Source: Proteobacteria bacterium UBA664 (GTDB taxonomy: Bacteria > Pseudomonadota > Gammaproteobacteria > UBA7966). From it: a stretch of 7,080 nucleotides of DNA. Position 1 is the stretch's first letter. Each line of letters opens with the position of its first letter. Below the pieces are notes generated by a model that saw nothing but the letters and a program-made list of their open reading frames with translations, did no database searches and was not told where the DNA came from. The translations under genes were made by a program, and so were the position numbers. This document shows positions 1 through 7,080 of this stretch, one piece after another. The stretch covers positions 1 through 7,080 of the forward strand of contig DBNU01000224.1 of NCBI GenBank assembly GCA_002299125.1, given 5' to 3'.

Positions 1-83
1 TCTGGGTCCACTATACTTCGCGCCGCGCTATCGGGGCGGCGGCTTACCATCCGCATGCTGTCCGGCGCTTCGCGCTGGCCGCC

Positions 84-134
84 CCGGTTGCAGCGGACGG
101 CTCTGTGCGCCGCCGCTGCAACCGGTTGTTAGAC
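84..134 (+). repeat. attC-like imperfect hairpin ending in GTTAGAC
   Basis: Bases 84-101 pair with 109-125: a 13-bp stem (84-96 with 113-125) continues, after one unpaired A at 97, as a 4-bp stem (98-101 with 109-112) around a 7-nt loop. Three bases further on, 128-134 reads GTTAGAC, which fits the integron attC right-hand core consensus GTTRRRY. A long stem with an extrahelical base next to such a core is typical of attC sites. Against this, I find no matching left-hand core (RYYYAAC) upstream, so the site is either a half-site relic or a coincidental hairpin. A second inverted pair, GGGGCGGC (33-40) and GCCGCCCC (78-85), lies just before it. No T-run follows the stem, so it is not a standard terminator. 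The rest of 1-217 shows no gene; a TTGACA at 151-156 lacks a convincing -10 partner. Confidence 0.35.
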
Positions 135-201
135 GCCTGCTGGTCCGGCGTTGACATGAGATCCACGGGCAAGCACGAACACGCTTTCACGACTGACACG
201 T

Positions 202-207
202 AAGAGG
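202..207 (+). promoter_or_regulatory. Shine-Dalgarno for the helicase gene
   Basis: AAGAGG ends 10 nt before the TTG at 218. It is the only reasonable ribosome binding site near the 5' end of the open frame and supports the unusual TTG start. No ATG or GTG at the N-terminal end of the frame has a comparable site. Confidence 0.5.
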
Positions 208-217
208 CAGGCCCATA

Positions 218-3976
<3,759 letters not shown>

Positions 3977-3991
3977 CCCGCGGCCTGCCCC

Positions 3992-4021
3992 TAGACAATT
4001 CATGTAGTGAATGACTATCAT
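3992..4021 (+). promoter_or_regulatory. Candidate leaderless promoter for the ATPase gene
   Basis: TAGACA (3992-3997) and TATCAT (4016-4021) each match a sigma-70 hexamer at five of six positions and are separated by 18 nt. Transcription would begin at about 4028-4029, exactly at the ATG of MNTLPRL. No Shine-Dalgarno sequence precedes either possible start (4011 or 4029), which fits a leaderless message. Between the boxes lies ATTCA-TGTAG-TGAAT (3998-4012), a short inverted repeat where a repressor could bind. Arms of only 5 bp can arise by chance. The tract is clearly richer in A and T than its surroundings. Confidence 0.45.
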
Positions 4022-4028
4022 CCACGGC

Positions 4029-5243
4029 ATGAATACCCTCCCTCGCCTGGTGAGCACCGCCCTCGCGCAGCGATTGAGCGTCATGCCGGCGGTCGTGGTC
4101 ACGGGCGCGCGGCAAACCGGCAAGAGCACCCTGGCCGAGCGGCTCGTGCAAGGCGAGAGGCACTACCGCTCGCTTGACGATTTCGACGTGCTCGATGCCG
4201 CGCGGCGCGACCCGGAGGCGCTGCTGGGAGGCACCGAGCCGGTCACGCTCGACGAAGTGCAGCGCGAGCCCGGCTTGTTCCCCGCGGTGAAGCGGGCCAT
4301 CGATCGCAATCGCAAGCCCGGTCGCTTCCTGCTGACCGGCTCGGCGAACCTGCTCCTGATGCGGCAAGTCTCCGAATCGCTGGCCGGCCGTGCGAGCTAT
4401 CTCACCCTCTGGCCGATGACCCGTCGCGAGCAGCGCGGACTCGGTCGTGCCGGCCGCTGGGAGGAATTGCTCGCCACCCCCGATGCCGGGTGGCGCGACC
4501 TGCTGGCCGCCGGGGATGACAGCGCCGAGGACTGGCGCGCGCTGGCGCGTCGGGGCGGTTTTCCCACCCCGGCCATCGAACTGGCGACGCCCACCGAGCG
4601 CGCCATCTGGTTCGACGGCTACGTGCGCACCTACCTCGAACGCGACCTGCAGGATCTCGCCACGATCAGCGCGCTGCCGGATTTCCGCCGGTTGATGCGC
4701 GCTGCCAGCCTGCGACTGGGCCAGCTCGTCAACCAGACCGAACTGGGGCGCGACGTGGCGCTGCCGCAACCCACGGTGCACCGCTGGCTCAACCTGCTGG
4801 AGACCTCGTACCTGCTCGTGCGCCTGCCGGCTTATGCCGTCAACCGCACGAAGCGGCTGCTTAAGGCACCGAAGATCTACTGGGGCGACACCGGCGTCGC
4901 GCTGCACCTGGCCGCAGCGGAACCGGACGGCGCGCATCTCGAAAACGTGGTGCTGCACGATCTGTTGGCCTGGCGCGACGCGCGCCTCGAGCGCGCCGAG
5001 CTGGGCTACTGGCGCACGACCATCGGCGAGGAAGTGGATTTCGTGATCGAGGCCCAGGGCAAACTGCTGCCGATCGAAGTGAAGGCGACGGCACGCCCGC
5101 GGCTCACGGATTGCGCGCACCTGCGCACCTTCCGATCCGAGTACGGCAAGCAGGCCCGCGCGGGCCTCATGTTGCACACCGGCAGCACCCTCGAATGGCT
5201 CGCGCCCGACGTGCTGGCGGCTCCTTGGTGGAAAGTCCTGTGA
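4029..5243 (+). CDS. AAA+ ATPase, AAA_14/DUF4143 type
   Basis: This encodes a 404-residue ATP-binding protein, cytoplasmic with no signal or membrane segments. It has Walker A GARQTGKST (26-34, K32), Walker B VTLDE (D75, E76) and the sensor-like LTGSAN (near 102-107) typical of the AAA_14 domain. The second half matches DUF4143: a helical segment around LGQLVNQTELGRDVALPQPTVHRWL resembling a winged helix, then EEVDFVIE...LLPIEVKA with D337, E350 and K352, the D...ExK pattern of the restriction-endonuclease-like fold. Cellular function of this widespread family is poorly known. I prefer ATG 4029 over the in-frame ATG 4011 because a promoter is placed to start transcription at 4029 and neither has a ribosome binding site. 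The stop overlaps the methylase start by 4 nt (GTGA), implying translational coupling. Its position between helicase and methylase suggests a shared system, or a cargo gene that has joined the operon. Confidence 0.85.
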   Translation: MNTLPRLVSTALAQRLSVMPAVVVTGARQTGKSTLAERLVQGERHYRSLDDFDVLDAARRDPEALLGGTEPVTLDEVQREPGLFPAVKRAIDRNRKPGRFLLTGSANLLLMRQVSESLAGRASYLTLWPMTRREQRGLGRAGRWEELLATPDAGWRDLLAAGDDSAEDWRALARRGGFPTPAIELATPTERAIWFDGYVRTYLERDLQDLATISALPDFRRLMRAASLRLGQLVNQTELGRDVALPQPTVHRWLNLLETSYLLVRLPAYAVNRTKRLLKAPKIYWGDTGVALHLAAAEPDGAHLENVVLHDLLAWRDARLERAELGYWRTTIGEEVDFVIEAQGKLLPIEVKATARPRLTDCAHLRTFRSEYGKQARAGLMLHTGSTLEWLAPDVLAAPWWKVL

Positions 5244-7080
5244 AAAAGAAACTCATCGAAGTCGCCCTGCCGCTGGAGGCCATCAACAAGGCCAGCGCGC
5301 GCGAGAAGTCCATCCGCCACGGCCACCCGAGCACGCTGCACCTGTGGTGGGCGCGCCGACCCTTGGCGGCGGCGCGGGCGGTGATCTTCGCGCAGATGGT
5401 GGACGACCCGTCGGCGCATCCGGACCTGTTCCCGACCGAGAAAGCCCAGGAGCAGGAACGCCAGCGGCTCTTTGGCATCATCGAAGACCTGGTGCTGTGG
5501 GAGAACACGACTAACGAAACCGTGCTCCAGGCGGCGCGCGACGAGATCTGGGCGAGTTGGCGGCGCGCCTGTGGGGCGAGAAGTGAGTACAGAGGAGTGA
5601 GAAGTGAGAGTTGGACGGCGCCGGAGATCAAAGCGGACGAAGCGCTTTTCAACCCCGACAAGCTGCCCGCCTTCCACGACCCCTTCGCTGGCGGCGGCGC
5701 GCTGCCGCTCGAGGCGCAGCGGCTCGGGCTGGAGGCTTTCGCCAGCGACTTAAACCCGGTGGCGGTGCTGATCAACAAGGCGATGATCGAGATTCCGCCC
5801 AAGTTCGCAGGGAGGCCGCCGGTCAATCCGAATACGAGGAGTGAGTGGAGAGGAGAGAGGAGAGAGAGAAATGCATTATCGCGAGACGATTCTGTGGCAG
5901 AAGGCCATGTCGGCGGCGCGGGAGCTCTATCGTCTGGTTCCTCGTTTGCCTCGGGAGGAGACCTACGGAATGCGCTCTCAGATTACTCGGGCAGTGGTGT
6001 CCGTTCCGGCGAACATCGCGGAGGGATGGACGCGCGAATCGGACAAGGACAAGGTCCATTTTCTGGCGATTGCGCAAGGATCGCTTGCGGAAACGGAAAC
6101 GCTATTGACACTCTGCGAGGACCTGCAATGGTTTCCGCCGAAGGAAACGGAGACCTTGCGCGGGCTGCTGGACGAAGTGAGCCGAATGCTGACAACCATG
6201 CGTCAGAAGCGTTGCAACGTTTGACCTCTCACTCCTCACTCCTCTTCCCTCGCTCCTACCGCGGCGCCCAGGGCCTGGCCGAGGACGTGCGCTACTACGG
6301 GAAGTGGATGCGTGACGAGGCCGAGAAGCGCATCGGCCACCTCTACCCCAAGGTCGAGGTCAGCGCCGAGATGGCCAAGGACCGCCCCGATCTGAAGCAA
6401 TACGTGGGGCAGAAACTCACCGTCATCGCCTGGTTGTGGGCACGCACCGTGAAGAGCCCGAACCCGGCCTTCGCGCAGGTGGACGTGCCGCTCGCCTCGA
6501 CCTTCATGCTCTCCACCAAGGCGGGCAAGGAGGCGTACGTGGAAGTAGTGAGGGAAGAGGAGCGAGAGGTGAGAGGGTCTGCTGCCGACTCTCACTCCTC
6601 ACTCCTCTCCCCTCGCTCCTCCCCGTACCGCTTCACGGTACGGACGGGCAAGCCGAAGGATGCGGAAGGGGCGAAGCGGGGCACAAAGCTGGCGCGCGGC
6701 GCGAACTTCCAGTGCGTGATGTCGGCGACGCCGATCGCGGGCGACTACATCAAGGCCGAGGGCAAGGCCGGGCGCATGGGTGCGCGGCTGATGGCCATCG
6801 TCGCCGAGGGTGATCGCGGCCGCGTCTATCTCGCGCCGACGCCGGAGCACGAGGCGGCGGCGCTCAAGGCGAAGCCGGAGTGGAAGCCGGAGACGCCGCT
6901 GCCAGCAGACATGCGCTCGCACTGGACGCCCCCATACGGCCTGACGACCTACGGCGACCTCTTCACCTCCCGCCAGCTCGTGGCGCTGACGACCTTCTCC
7001 GACCTGGTGCAGGAAGCGCGCGAGCGGGTGCAGCGCGACGGCATCAAAGCCGGCCTCCCCGCTGACCCCAAGCCCCTGCG
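5240..7080 (+). CDS. DUF1156 (COG1743) adenine-specific DNA methylase, 5' part
   Basis: The gene starts at GTG 5240 (VKKKLIEVALPLEAINKAS), overlapping the ATPase stop, and is still open at the window end (613 codons seen). The N-terminus with SAREKSIRHGHPSTLHLWWARRP is characteristic of DUF1156 methylases, S-adenosylmethionine-dependent N6-adenine enzymes modifying cytoplasmic DNA. SAM motif I is DPFAGGG (147-153), followed by the acidic strand-2 position D170 in DLNPVAVLINKA. The catalytic (D/N/S)PPY motif should lie beyond the edge. I read the frame codon by codon and found no stop from 5240 to 7080. Three foreign segments interrupt family-like sequence yet keep the frame: residues 114-124, about 200-339 and about 436-460. 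Between them the protein continues normally (YRGAQGLAEDVRYYGKWM, YRFTVRTGKPKDAE). The two larger inserts fall between the SAM-binding and expected catalytic motifs. Whether this enlarged enzyme is active cannot be told from sequence. Confidence 0.88.
   Translation, partial: MKKKLIEVALPLEAINKASAREKSIRHGHPSTLHLWWARRPLAAARAVIFAQMVDDPSAHPDLFPTEKAQEQERQRLFGIIEDLVLWENTTNETVLQAARDEIWASWRRACGARSEYRGVRSESWTAPEIKADEALFNPDKLPAFHDPFAGGGALPLEAQRLGLEAFASDLNPVAVLINKAMIEIPPKFAGRPPVNPNTRSEWRGERRERNALSRDDSVAEGHVGGAGALSSGSSFASGGDLRNALSDYSGSGVRSGEHRGGMDARIGQGQGPFSGDCARIACGNGNAIDTLRGPAMVSAEGNGDLARAAGRSEPNADNHASEALQRLTSHSSLLFPRSYRGAQGLAEDVRYYGKWMRDEAEKRIGHLYPKVEVSAEMAKDRPDLKQYVGQKLTVIAWLWARTVKSPNPAFAQVDVPLASTFMLSTKAGKEAYVEVVREEEREVRGSAADSHSSLLSPRSSPYRFTVRTGKPKDAEGAKRGTKLARGANFQCVMSATPIAGDYIKAEGKAGRMGARLMAIVAEGDRGRVYLAPTPEHEAAALKAKPEWKPETPLPADMRSHWTPPYGLTTYGDLFTSRQLVALTTFSDLVQEARERVQRDGIKAGLPADPKPL
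5579..5610 (+). repeat. Solo 32-nt purine arm of the IVS-type element
   Basis: This stretch contains no C apart from position 5590 and aligns without gaps to the left arm of the full element (5837-5868, 26 of 32) and to the reverse complement of its right arm (6226-6257, 26 of 32). The 20 nt at 5591-5610 match that reverse complement at 19 of 20. No pyrimidine-rich partner lies nearby. In the methylase frame it reads RSEYRGVRSES, starting in the same codon phase (AGA AGT GAG) as the full copy (AGG AGT GAG). It is probably the scar of an element that lost the rest, or an arm inserted alone. Confidence 0.65.
5837..6257 (+). mobile_element. Full-length IVS-type element inserted in frame in the methylase gene
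   Basis: The element has 32-nt terminal inverted repeats, 5837-5868 (purine) and 6226-6257 (pyrimidine), complementary at 27 of 32 without gaps; two mismatches would be G-U pairs in RNA. Its ends are AGGAG and CTCCT. Inside is a complete four-helix-bundle gene (5871-6224), whose Shine-Dalgarno is supplied by the purine arm and whose stop abuts the pyrimidine arm. The same gene-plus-stem design is known for intervening sequences in 23S rRNA genes, where the stem is cut by RNase III. Here the host is a protein gene, and its reading frame crosses all of the element without a stop, adding about 140 Gly/Ser/Ala/Asn-rich residues. The interior is less GC-rich than the surrounding gene, consistent with foreign origin. 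No transposase is encoded, so mobilisation would need an unknown or trans-acting mechanism. Confidence 0.82.
5871..6224 (+). CDS. Four-helix-bundle protein of the 23S rRNA IVS (S23) family
   Basis: The predicted 117-residue protein, MHYRETILWQKAMSAARELY..., carries the family signature: SVPANIAEGWTR near residues 45-56, then FLAIAQGSLAETETLL and a C-terminal DLQWFPPKETETLRGLLDE helix region. Length is normal for the family (PF05635/TIGR02436), whose members form small helical bundles, are encoded in intervening sequences of 23S rRNA genes, and are related to the Avd accessory proteins of diversity-generating retroelements. Their biochemical role is not settled; nucleic-acid binding is suspected. 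ATG 5871 follows a run of GGAG/GAGG in the left arm, so it could be translated independently of the methylase. It lies wholly inside the methylase gene, same strand, different frame. Family assignment is firm; an active role in moving the element is inferred. Confidence 0.87.
   Translation: MHYRETILWQKAMSAARELYRLVPRLPREETYGMRSQITRAVVSVPANIAEGWTRESDKDKVHFLAIAQGSLAETETLLTLCEDLQWFPPKETETLRGLLDEVSRMLTTMRQKRCNV
6544..6620 (+). repeat. Short, gene-less copy of the IVS-type element (hairpin)
   Basis: Arms 6544-6575 and 6589-6620 are 32 nt each and complementary at 26 of 32, separated by a 13-nt loop with no trace of the four-helix-bundle gene. The right arm is identical to that of the full copy (6226-6257) at 31 of 32 positions, so the two are recently related. 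The methylase frame reads through as VVREEEREVRG...DSHSSLLSPRS without a stop, before the family sequence resumes at YRFTVR. The right arm has the same codon phase as in the other copies, but the left arm is in a different phase. It resembles a miniature non-autonomous element derived from the full one. Confidence 0.75.

Noticed and set aside
84..125. Rho-independent terminator
   Set aside because: The stem is strong but is followed by TTGTTAGACG rather than a T-run, and no upstream gene is visible.
5837..6257. Intein or group I/II intron as the explanation for the methylase insert
   Set aside because: The pass-through peptide lacks intein splice-junction and endonuclease motifs, and the DNA has no reverse transcriptase or recognisable intron core; the S23 gene and paired arms fit an IVS-type element.
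5837..6257. Target-site duplications flanking the element
   Set aside because: An AC occurs on both sides if the left edge is moved one base, but two bases are not significant and the other copies do not show it.
5579..6620. Purine/pyrimidine repeats as a CRISPR array
   Set aside because: The units are complementary arm pairs at irregular distances inside coding sequence, not direct repeats with uniform spacers.

Overview
The window is very GC-rich and reads almost entirely on the + strand. Codon use and protein sequences suggest a beta- or gammaproteobacterium with an environmental lifestyle; this is an inference from resemblance, and no taxonomic marker is present. The core is a three-gene cassette of the kind found in predicted DNA-modification/phage-defence islands: a large SNF2/HepA-type helicase with a C-terminal DUF3883-like domain (218-3976), an AAA+ ATPase of the AAA_14/DUF4143 class (4029-5243), and a DUF1156-type (COG1743) adenine-specific DNA methylase that runs off the right edge (5240-7080+). 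The ATPase and methylase genes overlap by 4 nt. The ATPase appears to have its own promoter in the 52-bp gap after the helicase gene.

Layout: 1-217 is a non-coding leader with an attC-like imperfect hairpin (84-125) followed by GTTAGAC. The helicase follows, then a short AT-richer promoter region (3992-4021), then the ATPase, then the methylase. Long antisense open frames lie opposite these genes but look like shadows of GC-rich codon bias.

The most unusual content is a family of mobile-looking inserts inside two of these genes. Each is built from a 32-nt purine-rich arm and, usually, a matching pyrimidine-rich arm, always with the purine arm upstream on the coding strand. The full copy (5837-6257, in the methylase gene) carries a complete gene for a four-helix-bundle protein of the 23S-rRNA-intervening-sequence (IVS, S23) family. 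An internally deleted copy (2897-3089, in the helicase gene) keeps only the start and the C-terminal third of that gene. A 77-nt copy (6544-6620, methylase) is a bare hairpin, and a single 32-nt arm (5579-5610, methylase) stands alone.

None of the inserts breaks its host gene. Read by hand codon by codon, the methylase frame is open from 5240 to 7080 through all three of its inserts, and the helicase frame is open through its copy. The IVS gene is read in a different phase from the host, so the full element is open in two frames at once. In the host frame it encodes a Gly/Ser/Ala/Asn-rich, linker-like peptide. The window therefore combines a probable defence system with a retained, frame-compatible insertion element that is dispersing and decaying inside it.
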